Shown here piece by piece: positions 27,560 through 38,564 of a stretch of DNA of 64,000 nucleotides. A program made the position numbers and the translations under genes. Origin of the DNA: Rubellimicrobium roseum (GTDB lineage Bacteria; Pseudomonadota; Alphaproteobacteria; Rhodobacterales; Rhodobacteraceae). The notes beneath the pieces are model-generated. The model was not told where the DNA came from, made no database searches, and saw only the letters and a program-made list of their open reading frames with translations. Positions within the stretch are counted from its first letter, which is position 1, and every line of letters starts with the position of its first letter. The stretch covers positions 36,858-100,857 of the forward strand of contig NZ_VDFV01000012.1 in NCBI RefSeq assembly GCF_006152145.1, given 5' to 3'.

Positions 27560-29899
27560 TCACTCGGCGGCCGTGGAGGCGGCGCCCGCCTGCGCCGCCA
27601 TGCGCTCGGCCAGCCGACGGTAGGTGGCCAGCGCCTGCCCCACCACCTGGTCCATGTTGTAGTAGCGGTAGGTCCCGAGGCGGCCCAGGAAGATCACGTC
27701 GTCGCGCTGGAGCGCCAAGGCCTCGTACTTCTTGAACAGGACCTGGTTCTCGGGGCGCGGGATCGGGTAGTACGGGTCGCCGACCGCGGACGGATACTCG
27801 TAGGTGATCGAGGTCTGCTGGTGCACCTGCCCGGTGAGGTACTTGTATTCGGTGATCCGGGTATGGGGCACCTCCTCGGCGGGGTAGTTCACCACCGCGA
27901 CCTCCTGGAACCGCCGCTGGTCCAGCGTCTCGTGCCGGAACTGGAGGCTGCGGTAGGGCAAGGGCCCGTAGCGGTGGCCGAAGAAGGCGTCGATAGGCCC
28001 GGTATAGACCGTGAGCGGCGCGAGGTCGCCCGTCTTGAGGTCGTGGAAGTCGGTGCCCAGCGCGAGGTCGATGTTGGGATGGTCGAGGATGCGCTCGAAC
28101 ATCCGGGTGAAGCCGTCGCGCGGCATCGCCTGGAACGTGTCGGTGAAGTAGCGATCATCGAGCGAGGTGCGCGTGGGCACGCGGGACGTCACCGACTTGT
28201 CCAGCTCGGACGGGTCGAGCCCCCACTGCTTGCGCGTGTAGCCCTGGAAGAAGGTCTCGTAGAGGTGCCGCCCCACGGCGTTCACCACCACGTCGCGGCT
28301 GGTCCTGATGTCCTCCACCGGCTCGGCCTGCGCCGCGAGGAACGCAGCCGCGTCCTCGTCCGTCTGGAGGTTCAGGCTGTAGAGCCCGTTCAGCGTCGTG
28401 CGGTTGATCGGCATGGGCAGGAGCTTGTCGCCCACCTTGGCGAGCACGCGGTGCTCGTAGGGGCGCCACGCGGTGAAGCGGGACAGGTAGTCCACCACCT
28501 GCTCGCTGTTCGTGTGGAAGATGTGGGGGCCGTACTGGTGGATCAGCACGCCCGCCTTGTCGTGCAGGTCGTAGGCGTTGCCCGCGACATGAGGGCGCTT
28601 GTCGACCACGAGGACGCGCTTGCCGGAGCCTTCGGCCAGCCGCTCGGCCATGATGGCGCCGGCGAAGCCCGCGCCCGCGATGACCACGTCATAGGGCCGC
28701 GACCCGCCGCGCCGGATGCCGGGCGCCGCGAAGCGGTCGGGCGCGCGGCGCGACCGGCGGTGCGCCACGGCCTCCTGCACCAGCCGGTCCATGCGCTTGA
28801 AGGTCGTGTCCCAGCTCAGGTCGGCCAGCATCTTGTCCACCTCGGGCCGCCAGGCCTCGGGCGCGTGGGACAGCGTCAACGCCTCGTCGCAGGCCCGGAG
28901 GAACGCCTCGGGCGTGTCGGCGATCCTCACCCCGTCGAGGTCGCCGTAGTGGCGCAGCACGTCGCGGATCGGGGTCGAGACCACGGGCCGCCCGGCCGCC
29001 AGGTATTCCGGCGTCTTGGTGGGCGAGATGAAGCGCGTGGCCTCGTTGATGGCGAAGGGCATCAGCGCCACGTCCCAGCCGGACAGGTAGGCGGGCAGCT
29101 CGGCGTAGCCCTTGCCGCCGAGGTAATGGATGTTCGGGCGGCGCGGCAGGTCGTCCTCGGAGATCTTCACGACCGGGCCGACCATGACGACGTGCCAGTC
29201 GGGGCGCTGGGCCGCGACATGGTCGATGAGCGACAGGTCGATCCTCTCGTCGATCACGCCGTAGAAGCCCAGCCGCGGGCCGGGGATGGCGGCCATGTCG
29301 GCGGGCGCGCGCTGCCCCCGCCGGGCCTGCGCGAAGTGCTTCGCATCCACCGAGGAGGGGAACGGGTGGATGTTGTCATGCTGGAGGCGCTTGGCCTCGT
29401 AGATGCTCCAGCCGCCGGTGAAGACCACGTCGGCGGCCTTGAGGAGAGCGGCCTCACGCTCGCGCAGCTCGGGCGGCGCGAACTTGAAGTGCGACAGCTC
29501 GTCCATGCAGTCGTAGACGACCGCCTCCGCCTCGACATGGGCGCCCACGGGCCACATCATCGGCGTGTAGAACCACAGCACCGGCTTCATGCCGCCCTGC
29601 AGCTCGAGAAGGTCGTCCAGCATCTTCGCCTGCGCCTGCTCGGAGCGCTCGGCCGACCACCCTTGGGGGATGCGGGGCCGGATCGCGCGCACGCGGTCGT
29701 CGGGGAAGTCGTGGACCTCGTAGAAAGGCAGATGGTGCTCGCAGGGGATGGGCTCCTCCCACACGATGACGCGGCGCCCCTTGGCGAAGCGCTTCATCAG
29801 GTGCTGGGGCCGCTGGAGCACGAAGTCCCAGCGGAGATGCGAAAAGCAGATCAGGAGGCCGGAGGAGTCGTTCAGGGGGAAAGGGGTCGCGTCCGGCAT
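27560..29899 (-). CDS. Glycosyltransferase / UDP-galactopyranose mutase fusion
   Basis: A 779-residue two-enzyme protein. The start MPDATPFPLNDSS at 29899 follows AGGAGA. Residues 1-385 are a GT-B-like glycosyltransferase (CFSHLRWDFVLQRPQHLMKRF, FYGVIDERID, SPTKTPEYLAAGRPVVSTPI). From about residue 402 a flavin mutase begins: VVIAGAGFAGAIMAERLA, GPHIFHTNS, and ITEYKYLTGQ, as in Glf, which converts UDP-galactopyranose to UDP-galactofuranose. The fusion suggests direct use of galactofuranose. It is divergent from the Mfd-type gene. Confidence 0.92.
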   Translation of the reverse strand: MPDATPFPLNDSSGLLICFSHLRWDFVLQRPQHLMKRFAKGRRVIVWEEPIPCEHHLPFYEVHDFPDDRVRAIRPRIPQGWSAERSEQAQAKMLDDLLELQGGMKPVLWFYTPMMWPVGAHVEAEAVVYDCMDELSHFKFAPPELREREAALLKAADVVFTGGWSIYEAKRLQHDNIHPFPSSVDAKHFAQARRGQRAPADMAAIPGPRLGFYGVIDERIDLSLIDHVAAQRPDWHVVMVGPVVKISEDDLPRRPNIHYLGGKGYAELPAYLSGWDVALMPFAINEATRFISPTKTPEYLAAGRPVVSTPIRDVLRHYGDLDGVRIADTPEAFLRACDEALTLSHAPEAWRPEVDKMLADLSWDTTFKRMDRLVQEAVAHRRSRRAPDRFAAPGIRRGGSRPYDVVIAGAGFAGAIMAERLAEGSGKRVLVVDKRPHVAGNAYDLHDKAGVLIHQYGPHIFHTNSEQVVDYLSRFTAWRPYEHRVLAKVGDKLLPMPINRTTLNGLYSLNLQTDEDAAAFLAAQAEPVEDIRTSRDVVVNAVGRHLYETFFQGYTRKQWGLDPSELDKSVTSRVPTRTSLDDRYFTDTFQAMPRDGFTRMFERILDHPNIDLALGTDFHDLKTGDLAPLTVYTGPIDAFFGHRYGPLPYRSLQFRHETLDQRRFQEVAVVNYPAEEVPHTRITEYKYLTGQVHQQTSITYEYPSAVGDPYYPIPRPENQVLFKKYEALALQRDDVIFLGRLGTYRYYNMDQVVGQALATYRRLAERMAAQAGAASTAAE

Positions 29900-30155
29900 C
29901 GTGTCTCCTGTCTCGAATGTCCCGGTCAGAGGTCTCGCTCTCATTCGCCGCTTCGGCGTTCTTCCTGAGGTCGAGGGCCACGCGCCCGTCGCCTTGGCGC
30001 TGGCTTCTAACGCAACCAGAGGGCACATTGGTTCCAGAACGTGAACAGAATGCGCCCGACCCGGCCCGCCCGAACCATCGGCGACGCAGGAACTCGCGCG
30101 GTTCTTCGCCGTTCTCGGGGCTGGATCGCGGGGCGCCGGACGCCTCCGGACAGTG

Positions 30156-33100
30156 ATGGGAGACCCCGTGTCGGACGACCTTCCCTTCGGCCTCGAGGCC
30201 GTGCGGCTCCTTGCGCGCCTGGGCGAGGAGCCCGGCCGCCCCCTCCTGCACGTCACCACCGGCGAGGGCCGGGCCGAGGCCCTGGCGCGCGTCCTGCGCG
30301 GCGCCCTGCCCTCGTCGGGGGCCGTGGCCTTCCCGCCCTGGGACGTGCTGCCCTACGACTGGGCCCCGCCCTCGGCGCAGGCGATGGGGCGGCGCATGGC
30401 GGTGCTGCGGCGGCTTGGCGATCCCGAGGAGGCCCCGCGCCTCGTCGTGACCACGCCCGCCGCGCTCCTTCAGCGGGTGCCGCCCCCGGGCGCGGCACGG
30501 GCGCTCGTGGCGCGCGTGGGCGAGCCGCTCGACGCCGAGGCGCTGCGGTCCTTCTGCGAGGGGACGGGCTACATCTTCGACGAGCGGGTGGACGAACCGG
30601 GCGAGATCGCCGTGCGCGGCGAGGTGGCGGACGTGTTCCTGGCGGGGTCGGACTGGCCCTACCGGATCGAGCTGGGCGAGGTCGTGACCGAGATCCGCCG
30701 CTACGATCCCGCCACGCAGCTTTCGGTCGAGGAGGTGAGGCGGCTGGCCATCGACGCCGCCTCCGAGCTGCCCGGCCCGGCCGACGAGGAGGAGGCCGAC
30801 GTGGCGGCGCGCCTGCCCGGGGCCTATGAACGGCTGGCCACCCTCTTCGATCACATGGAGGGCGCGCGGCTCTCGCTGGCCCCCGGCGCGCGGCGCGCGC
30901 GCGACGCCGCTCTCACCCAGATCGCCGAGGCCTTCGCCGAGCGCAGCCGCGACGACACCCCCGCCCGGCGCACCCCGCTGCCCGAGCGGCTCTACCTGAG
31001 CGTGGAGGACTGGGACCGCCTCGCCGGCGCGCGCGATCCGGCGACCCTCGACGGCGCCGGGGCCGAGGCCGTCCCCGCCTTCGCCGAGGCGCGGCGCCCC
31101 CGCGCGGCGCTGGCCGGGTTCCTGGAGGCCCAGGCCACGGCCGGGCGGCGGGTGATCGTGGCGGGCTTCGCAGGCCGCGACCGGGCCCGGCTGTCCCGAC
31201 GCCTGCGCGAGGCCTGGGGCGTGGCGCCCGAGCCGGTGGCGGACTGGGCGGCGGCACTGGCGGCCCCGCCGGGGACGCCGGTGGCGATCGCGACGGGGCT
31301 CGACGAAGGCGTGGTGGACCTGCGAGCCGGCGTCGCGCTGGTCGCCGCGCGCGACGTGCTGGGGAGCCGGGCGGGCGCGCTGGATCCGCAGGCCACCGCC
31401 GCGCCCTGGACTGTCGAGGCGGCCGAGCTGCACGACGAGGACCTGGTGGTGCACATGGAGCACGGGCTCGCGCGGCTCGACGGGCTGGAGGCGCTGGAGG
31501 CCGAGGGGGTCGCGGGCGAGGCCATCCGTCTGGACTATGCCGAAGGCCAGCATCTCCTCGTGCCTGCCGCCGAGGCCGGGCGGATCTGGCGCTATGGCGC
31601 GGACGAGGGCGAGGTCGCGCTCGACCGGCTCAACACGGCCAGCTGGGACAAGCGCCGCGCCAAGGTGGCCGAGGGGCTCGCGGCCACGGCCCGCGCGCTG
31701 ATCGCCGCCGCCGAGGCGCGGGCCGCGACCGAGGCCCCCCGGCTCGTCCCCGAGCGCGCGCCCTACGAGCGGCTGGCCGCGCGCTTCCCCTTCGAGGAGA
31801 CGCCCGACCAGGCCCGCGCCATCGCGGCGGTGCTGGAGGACCTGGGCAGCGGCACGCCGATGAACCGGCTCGTCATCGGCGACGTGGGCTTCGGCAAGAC
31901 CGAGGTCGCGATCCGCGCCGCCGCCGCCTGCGCCTTCGCCGGCAGGCAGGCGGCCATCCTCGCGCCCACCACCGTGCTGGCGCGCCAGCACCTGTCCACC
32001 CTGCGCCGCCGCTTCGAAGGGCTGGGCGTCGAGATCGGGCACCTGTCGCGCCTCGTCACGCCGACCGAGGCGAAGCGGGTCAAGGCCGGGCTGAAGGATG
32101 GCTCGATCGGCATCGTGGTGGGCACCCACGCGCTTTTGGGCAAGGGCGTCGAGTTCGCGGACCTCGGGCTGATGGTCATCGACGAGGAGCAGCGGCTGGG
32201 CCGGCCGGACAAGGACAGGGCCCGCGCGCTCGTGGCCGGGGCGCATCTGCTGACCATGACGGCGACGCCCATCCCGCGCACGCTCCAGTCGGCGCTGGTG
32301 GGCTTGCAGGACCTGTCGGTGATCGCCACGCCCCCCGCGCGCCGCCGCCCGATCCGCACGCTTCTGGCCGAGCGCGGGGCCGAGGTCCTGCGCCAGGCGC
32401 TGGGGCGCGAGCGGCGGCGCGGCGGGCAGAGCTTCGTCGTCGTGCCGCGCGTCGAGGACATCGAGCCGGTGGCCGAAGAGTTGCGCCGCCTCCTGCCCCG
32501 CTATCGCCTCCGCGTGGCCCACGGCCAGCTTCCCGCGAAGGAGATCGACGAGGTGATGGTCGGCTTCGCGGAAGGTGACGGCGACGTGCTGCTTGCGACG
32601 TCCATCATCGAATCCGGCCTCGATGTGCCCCGCGCCAACACCATGGTGGTTCTGCGGCCCGACCTCTTCGGTCTGGCGCAGCTGCACCAGCTTCGGGGCC
32701 GCGTCGGGCGCGGCGGCGCGCAGGCCTTCTGCTACCTGCTGACCGAGGCGGGCGAGGAGCTGCCCCCCGCCACGATGAAGCGGCTCGGGACGCTCCAGGC
32801 GCTCGACCGGCTGGGGGCGGGCATGGCGATCAGCGCGCAGGATCTCGACCTGCGGGGGGCGGGCGAGCTGTTCGGGGACCGGCAGACGGGCCATGTTCGG
32901 CTCATCGGCCTCGGCCTCTACCAAGAGCTACTGGCCGACGCGATCCGCGCCGCGCGCGGCGAGCCGCCGCTGCACCGCGAGGTGGAGTTCCAGGCCGAGG
33001 CCACGGGCGCCCTGCCCGCCGCCTACATCCCCGAGGAGGAGGTGCGCATCAACCTCTACCACCGTCTCGCCCGGACGCGGGACGCGGGCGACGTGGAGCG

Positions 33101-33392
33101 GCTGGCGGACGAGATCGACGACCGTTTCGGTCCCCCGCCGCCCGAGGTGGGCACCCTCCTGCGCACGGCCCAGATCCGGGCGCTCGCGCGGTCGCTGGGG
33201 GTCACGCGCATCTCGGCCGGGCCCGCCGCCGTGGCGCTGGACGTGGAGGACACGGACCGCGTGGCCGAGGCGGTGGCGGCCGCCGGCGGGGCGCTCGAAT
33301 GGCAGGACGACCGGCTCGTGCTGCGGCGCGAGACCGCGAGCGGCCCGGAGCGCATGGACCTCGTGCTGGAGATGCTGGAGGCGCTGGCCTGA
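30156..33392 (+). CDS. mfd: Mfd-type transcription-repair coupling translocase (possible paralogue)
   Basis: A 1078-residue protein with Mfd domains in order: UvrB-like N-terminus (FPPWDVLPYDWAPPSAQ), RNA-polymerase-interacting domain (DEDLVVHMEHGLARLDGLE, near 425), Walker A GDVGFGKTE at 575, DEEQ box at 676, motif III MTATPIPRTLQ, and a C-terminal TRCF domain. Mfd displaces stalled polymerase and recruits UvrA. It is shorter than most and has DEEQRLG where DEEQRFG is usual, so it may be a second copy. GTG at 30168, behind GGGAGA, is an alternative start. Confidence 0.85.
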   Translation: MGDPVSDDLPFGLEAVRLLARLGEEPGRPLLHVTTGEGRAEALARVLRGALPSSGAVAFPPWDVLPYDWAPPSAQAMGRRMAVLRRLGDPEEAPRLVVTTPAALLQRVPPPGAARALVARVGEPLDAEALRSFCEGTGYIFDERVDEPGEIAVRGEVADVFLAGSDWPYRIELGEVVTEIRRYDPATQLSVEEVRRLAIDAASELPGPADEEEADVAARLPGAYERLATLFDHMEGARLSLAPGARRARDAALTQIAEAFAERSRDDTPARRTPLPERLYLSVEDWDRLAGARDPATLDGAGAEAVPAFAEARRPRAALAGFLEAQATAGRRVIVAGFAGRDRARLSRRLREAWGVAPEPVADWAAALAAPPGTPVAIATGLDEGVVDLRAGVALVAARDVLGSRAGALDPQATAAPWTVEAAELHDEDLVVHMEHGLARLDGLEALEAEGVAGEAIRLDYAEGQHLLVPAAEAGRIWRYGADEGEVALDRLNTASWDKRRAKVAEGLAATARALIAAAEARAATEAPRLVPERAPYERLAARFPFEETPDQARAIAAVLEDLGSGTPMNRLVIGDVGFGKTEVAIRAAAACAFAGRQAAILAPTTVLARQHLSTLRRRFEGLGVEIGHLSRLVTPTEAKRVKAGLKDGSIGIVVGTHALLGKGVEFADLGLMVIDEEQRLGRPDKDRARALVAGAHLLTMTATPIPRTLQSALVGLQDLSVIATPPARRRPIRTLLAERGAEVLRQALGRERRRGGQSFVVVPRVEDIEPVAEELRRLLPRYRLRVAHGQLPAKEIDEVMVGFAEGDGDVLLATSIIESGLDVPRANTMVVLRPDLFGLAQLHQLRGRVGRGGAQAFCYLLTEAGEELPPATMKRLGTLQALDRLGAGMAISAQDLDLRGAGELFGDRQTGHVRLIGLGLYQELLADAIRAARGEPPLHREVEFQAEATGALPAAYIPEEEVRINLYHRLARTRDAGDVERLADEIDDRFGPPPPEVGTLLRTAQIRALARSLGVTRISAGPAAVALDVEDTDRVAEAVAAAGGALEWQDDRLVLRRETASGPERMDLVLEMLEALA

Positions 33393-33444
33393 CGGAACAA
33401 CCCCGCGCCCCGGCGGTTTCGCCGGCACCCCAGCGGAGGCGCCC

Positions 33445-34221
33445 ATGCTCGACCTGTCCGACCAGATCGCCATCGTCACCGGATCGGATTCCGGCATCGG
33501 CCAGGCCATCGCCATCGAGTTCGCCCGCGCCGGGGCCGACGTGGCGGTGACCTTCCACACCGACGCGGCCGGGGCCGAGGAGACCGCGCGCTGCGTGCGC
33601 GCCGAAGGGCGGCGCGCGCTGGTCAAGCAGCTCGACGTGATGGACGAGGCCGCCGTGGACACGCTCTTCGGCGCGGTGGAATCCGAGCTGGGCGTGCCCG
33701 GCATCCTCGTAAACAACGCGGGGACGGGGGGCGACGCGAACGTGGTGGACATGGACACCGCCACCTGGGACCGGGTGGTCCGCACCGACCTCTACGGCCC
33801 CTTCTTCTGCTGCCGCGCCTTCATCCGCGCCCGCCGCCGCGCCGGGGCGCCGGGCGGCAAGATCGTCAACATCACCTCGGTCCACGAGGCGATCCCCACG
33901 CCGGGCGGCGCGGCCTATGGCGCGGCCAAGGGGGGCCTCCTGACCTTCACCCGCAGCCTCGCGCTCGAACTCGCGCCCCAGCGGATCAACGTCAACGCCG
34001 TGGCCCCGGGCCTCATCCGCACCCCCATGACGGCCGAGCGGACCGAGGACCCCGAGGCCATGAAGGAGGAGCTGCCCCGCATTCCCTGGAACCGCCCCGG
34101 CGAGCCCTGGGAGGTCGCGCGCCTCGCGCTCTATCTCGCCTCGCCGGACGCCGACTACGTGACGGGGCAGAGCTTCACCATCGACGGCGGGCTGGAGATG
34201 AACTGGGGACAGGGGGCCTGA
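33445..34221 (+). CDS. SDR-family oxidoreductase (glucose dehydrogenase-like)
   Basis: A 258-residue classical SDR with VTGSDSGIGQAIAIEFA (cofactor site), NNAGTGGDANV, ITSVHEAIPTPGGAAYGAAKGG (Ser-Tyr-Lys set) and a C-terminal YVTGQSFTIDGGLEMNWGQG, the last pattern common in glucose 1-dehydrogenase-like SDRs. Start behind AGCGGAGG. It lies 4 bases before the erythromycin esterase-like gene, so a two-gene unit is likely. Substrate unproven. Confidence 0.9.
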   Translation: MLDLSDQIAIVTGSDSGIGQAIAIEFARAGADVAVTFHTDAAGAEETARCVRAEGRRALVKQLDVMDEAAVDTLFGAVESELGVPGILVNNAGTGGDANVVDMDTATWDRVVRTDLYGPFFCCRAFIRARRRAGAPGGKIVNITSVHEAIPTPGGAAYGAAKGGLLTFTRSLALELAPQRINVNAVAPGLIRTPMTAERTEDPEAMKEELPRIPWNRPGEPWEVARLALYLASPDADYVTGQSFTIDGGLEMNWGQGA

Positions 34222-34225
34222 CGCC

Positions 34226-35545
34226 ATGAGCCCGCTCAGCGATCCCATCGACAGCATTGCCGCCCGGATCGCGCAGGCCGCCGAGCCGCTGCCCGGCTTC
34301 GACGACCCCGCCTTCGGACGCCTTTTCGACCGCTGGGGCGACCGGCGCGTGGTCCTGCTGGGCGAGGCGAGCCACGGCACCTCCGAGTTCTACCGCGCCC
34401 GCGCCGCCATCAGCCGCCACCTGATCGAGCATCACGGCTTCACCACCGTTGCCGTGGAGGCCGACTGGCCCGACGCCGCCGTGCTCGACGCCTTTGTGCG
34501 CGGCCGCCCCCGCCGCGACGGGGCCGAGCCGCCCTTCCAGCGCTTCCCCACCTGGATGTGGCGCAACACCGACGTGGCGGCCTTCCTCGACTGGCTGCGG
34601 AGCTGGAACGAAGGGAAGCCGTCCGGGGAGCAGGCGGGCTTCTACGGGCTCGACATCTACAACATGGCCGGGTCCATCTCGGCGGTCCTGGCCTATCTCG
34701 ACGAGATCGACCCCGAGGCGGCCAGCGTCGCGCGCGAGCGCTATGGCTGCCTCCACCCCTGGCAGGAGGACCCCGCCATCTACGGCCGGGCCGTGCTGAC
34801 CGAGGGCTACCGCCGCTGCGAGAAGGCCGTGGTCCAGCAATGGCGCGACCTGCTGGAGAAGCGTCTCGCCTATGTCGCCGAGGACGGCGAGGGCTTCCTC
34901 GACGCCGAGCGCAACGCCCGCCTCGTCGCCTCGGCCGAGCGCTACTACCGGATCATGTACCACGGTGACGAGGAAAGCTGGAACCTCCGCGACACCCACA
35001 TGTTCGAGACGCTGCAAAGCATCCTCGACCACAAGGGGCCGGACTCCAGGGCCGTCGTCTGGGCCCACAACTCCCACATCGGGGACGCGCGCCACACCGA
35101 CATGGGCCAGCGGCGGGGCGAGCTGAACATCGGCCAGCTCTGCCGGGAATGGTGGGAGGAGGAGGCCGCGCTGATCGGCTTCGGCACCCACACCGGCACC
35201 GTCGCCGCCGCGACCGACTGGGACGGCGACATGGAGGTGAAGCGGGTCCGCCCGTCGCGCGCCGACAGCTACGAGGCGCTGTCGCACGACGCGGGCGTGC
35301 CCCGTTTCCTGCTGGATCTCCACCGCGACCCGGACCTGCGCCGGGCCCTGGAGGAGCCGCGGCGCGAGCGCTTCATCGGCGTCATCTACCGGCCCGAATC
35401 GGAGCTGGCGTCCCACTACGCCCGCTGCACCCTGCCCCGGCAGTTCGACGGCTGGGTCTGGTTCGACGAGACCACGGCCGTCACGCCGCTCGGCCCCGAG
35501 CCCCACGACGGCGCGATCCCCGAAACCTGGCCCTTCGGCCTCTGA
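34226..35545 (+). CDS. Erythromycin esterase-like protein
   Basis: A 439-residue protein of the EreA/succinoglycan-biosynthesis superfamily. GEASHGTSEFYRARA (His50 in it) is the hallmark, and VEADWPDA and WAHNSHIGD match conserved positions. True EreA opens macrolide lactones by hydrolysis; environmental members of this fold more often lack a known substrate, so resistance should not be assumed. No signal peptide. Paired with the SDR just upstream. Confidence 0.86.
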   Translation: MSPLSDPIDSIAARIAQAAEPLPGFDDPAFGRLFDRWGDRRVVLLGEASHGTSEFYRARAAISRHLIEHHGFTTVAVEADWPDAAVLDAFVRGRPRRDGAEPPFQRFPTWMWRNTDVAAFLDWLRSWNEGKPSGEQAGFYGLDIYNMAGSISAVLAYLDEIDPEAASVARERYGCLHPWQEDPAIYGRAVLTEGYRRCEKAVVQQWRDLLEKRLAYVAEDGEGFLDAERNARLVASAERYYRIMYHGDEESWNLRDTHMFETLQSILDHKGPDSRAVVWAHNSHIGDARHTDMGQRRGELNIGQLCREWWEEEAALIGFGTHTGTVAAATDWDGDMEVKRVRPSRADSYEALSHDAGVPRFLLDLHRDPDLRRALEEPRRERFIGVIYRPESELASHYARCTLPRQFDGWVWFDETTAVTPLGPEPHDGAIPETWPFGL

Positions 35546-35553
35546 GGGGCTTG

Positions 35554-35570
35554 CCGGGCCGTCGGCCCGG
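35554..35570. terminator. Hairpin between esterase-like gene and thpR
   Basis: CCGGGCC and GGCCCGG with a 3-base loop, 8 bases after the esterase-like stop and 16 before the thpR start. No T-tract. It could end the upstream transcript or reduce readthrough. Confidence 0.4.
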
Positions 35571-35586
35571 TGCCAGCTTGCGGCCC

Positions 35587-36122
35587 ATGCGCGCCTTCGT
35601 TGCCATCGACATCCCCGACCCGGTCCGCGACGGCTTGGAGGATCTTCAGGAGAAGATCCCCTTCGGCAAGCTCACGGACCCCGAGCAGATGCACCTGACG
35701 CTCGCCTTCCTGGGCGAGCAGCCGGACGACCTGATCCAGTCCGCCCACGAGGCGATGGAGGGCATCCGCTTTCCCGTCTTCGACCTGCAGCTCGGGGGCT
35801 TGGGCACCTTCGGCAACCGCGAGCCCACGGTGCTCTGGGCGGGCGTGAAGGACCCGGCCCAGCTCAAGGCCCTGCACGACCGCCTCCTGCCCGCGCTGCA
35901 CGGCGCGGGCCTGCCCCTGGAGCGAAAGCGCTTCCGCCCGCATGTCACGCTCGCCCGATTCGACCGCACCGGCCCCGAGGAGCACGAGCGGCTGGCGCGG
36001 TTCCTGTCGCGGTGGGAAAGCTTCCCCTCGCCCCCGTTCCGGGTGGAAAGCTTCGGCCTCTGGCGATCGACCCTGCGGCCCAAGGGCGCGATCCACGACC
36101 TCCTGGCCGAGTATCCCCTGAC

Positions 36123-36126
<4 letters not shown>
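35587..36126 (+). CDS. thpR: RNA 2',3'-cyclic phosphodiesterase
   Basis: A 179-residue 2H phosphoesterase with [17 protein letters not shown] at the start and the two HxTx motifs, HLTL at 36-39 and HVTL at 119-122. It hydrolyses 2',3'-cyclic phosphates at RNA ends to 2'-phosphates in the cytosol. Length is normal. The stop shares CTAG with the convergent epimerase gene. Confidence 0.93.
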
Positions 36127-37127
<1,001 letters not shown>

Positions 37128-37297
37128 CCGGCACCTCGATTTGCGGCGCAGGGCGCCTTGCGGTGATTCGCCGGCCGGGGCGGCCGGCGCCCGCGCCACC
37201 CGCCTCGGGCGGGCGCGCGAAAGGTTCTACAACAAACCTAGGGCAACTCACCCCCGGTCAACCCCTTGAGGAACGGAGTGGAAAAGCGGACCGCCCC

Positions 37298-38266
37298 TCA
37301 GCCCGGCGCGACCCAGGCCTTCACGAAGCCCTCGGGCTTGTCGCGCGTGGCGTCCAGCGCCTCGTCCAGCCGCTCCAGCGGATAGCGGTGCGTGACCAGC
37401 GGCGCGGGATCGAGCCGCCCCTCGGCCACCGCCGCGACCGCCTCGCGCAGGCCGCGCAGGTTCACCTGCGGATCGCGCTCGTGGGCGTTGACGATGTCGA
37501 GCCCGCGCCAGTTCCAGCCGCCGATGTTGAGCGTGCGCGGCCCGTCCTGGTGGTAGCCCGCGATGACCAGCCGCCCGCCCTCGGCCACGATGTCCCCCGC
37601 GAGGTTCAGGGGCCATTCCTTGCCCACGGCCTCGATCACCACGTCGCACATCCGCCCGTCCGTCAGGCGGCGCACCTCCTCGACGATGGTCCAGTGATCG
37701 TGCATCGGGATCGCGTGCGCCGCCCCCATGGCCCTCGCCAGCGACAGCGAGCTGTCCCGCCGCGAGATGGCGACCACCGTGGCCCCCGCCGCGGCCGCCA
37801 GCCGCGTCAGCGCCGCGCCCAGGAAGCCCACGCCGATGACCGCCACGACCTGCCTCGCCTCGATCCGGCTGCGGCGGAAGATGTTCATCACGCAGCCGAA
37901 GGCCTCGCCGGGGAAGGGCACGCCCTCAAGCTCGGGCGGCAGCGGCACCGCCTGCCCCGCCTCCACCAGGTCGTGCGAGGCGTAGCCGTGCTGGCCCAGG
38001 ATCGCCACCGGCTCGCCCACGCGAAAGCCCTCGACCCCTTCGCCCAGGGCGTCCACCACGCCCCAGGCCTCGTGCCCCAGGCCGCCGGGCTCGGTGGGGA
38101 AGGTCATCCAGTCCGGCCCCGCCCAGGGCCCCAGGTTCGAGGCGCAGACCCCGCAGCCGTCGAGCCGCACCCGGATCTGCCCGGGCCCCGGCTCGGGCAG
38201 CGGCAGGCTCACGACCTCGACCTGTCCGGGGCCTGTGACGCGGGCGGCGCGCAGGGCCTCGGTCAT
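37298..38266 (-). CDS. Medium-chain zinc-type alcohol dehydrogenase
   Basis: A 322-residue MDR protein starting MTEALRAARVTGPGQVEVVS. GCGVCASNLGPWAG and GHEAWGVVD carry the Cys and His/Glu of the catalytic zinc; the four-Cys structural zinc loop is missing, as in some short members. The Rossmann site is VIGVGFLGAALTRLAAAAG. Likely oxidises or reduces a sugar or alcohol; substrate unknown. It is divergent from the glycan operon across 298 bases. Confidence 0.88.
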   Translation of the reverse strand: MTEALRAARVTGPGQVEVVSLPLPEPGPGQIRVRLDGCGVCASNLGPWAGPDWMTFPTEPGGLGHEAWGVVDALGEGVEGFRVGEPVAILGQHGYASHDLVEAGQAVPLPPELEGVPFPGEAFGCVMNIFRRSRIEARQVVAVIGVGFLGAALTRLAAAAGATVVAISRRDSSLSLARAMGAAHAIPMHDHWTIVEEVRRLTDGRMCDVVIEAVGKEWPLNLAGDIVAEGGRLVIAGYHQDGPRTLNIGGWNWRGLDIVNAHERDPQVNLRGLREAVAAVAEGRLDPAPLVTHRYPLERLDEALDATRDKPEGFVKAWVAPG

Positions 38267-38564
38267 CGGTCGGCCTCGGGGAGGGTGGAGTTCGCGGGGA
38301 ATGGGCAGGTCATGGCGTCGTCCTTCAGATGCGTCGAAGGGACCCGCGCAAGTTGAATCAACCGGCGCACCGGCCCCTCCGTTCCAGCCTAGGACGCCGG
38401 GCCGTCGCAGCAAGGCTCGGGCGTGGCCCGAAGGACACCCTGCAACACCCGGACAGCATGGCGGAATCGCCGCGGTCCGCACCGCTGCTCACATCTCCGG
38501 GAACCTTTGTAGATGAGGGACGTTGCCGCTCGACGAATGCGAACCGGGCAACGGCGGAGACTTC

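Noticed and set aside
29454..32924. A 1156-codon open frame on the minus strand
   Set aside because: It is antisense to the Mfd-type gene and overlaps the transferase-mutase gene in another frame; no motifs.
34226..35545. Macrolide resistance determinant
   Set aside because: The esterase-like fold is recognisable but environmental relatives seldom act on macrolides, so resistance is not asserted.
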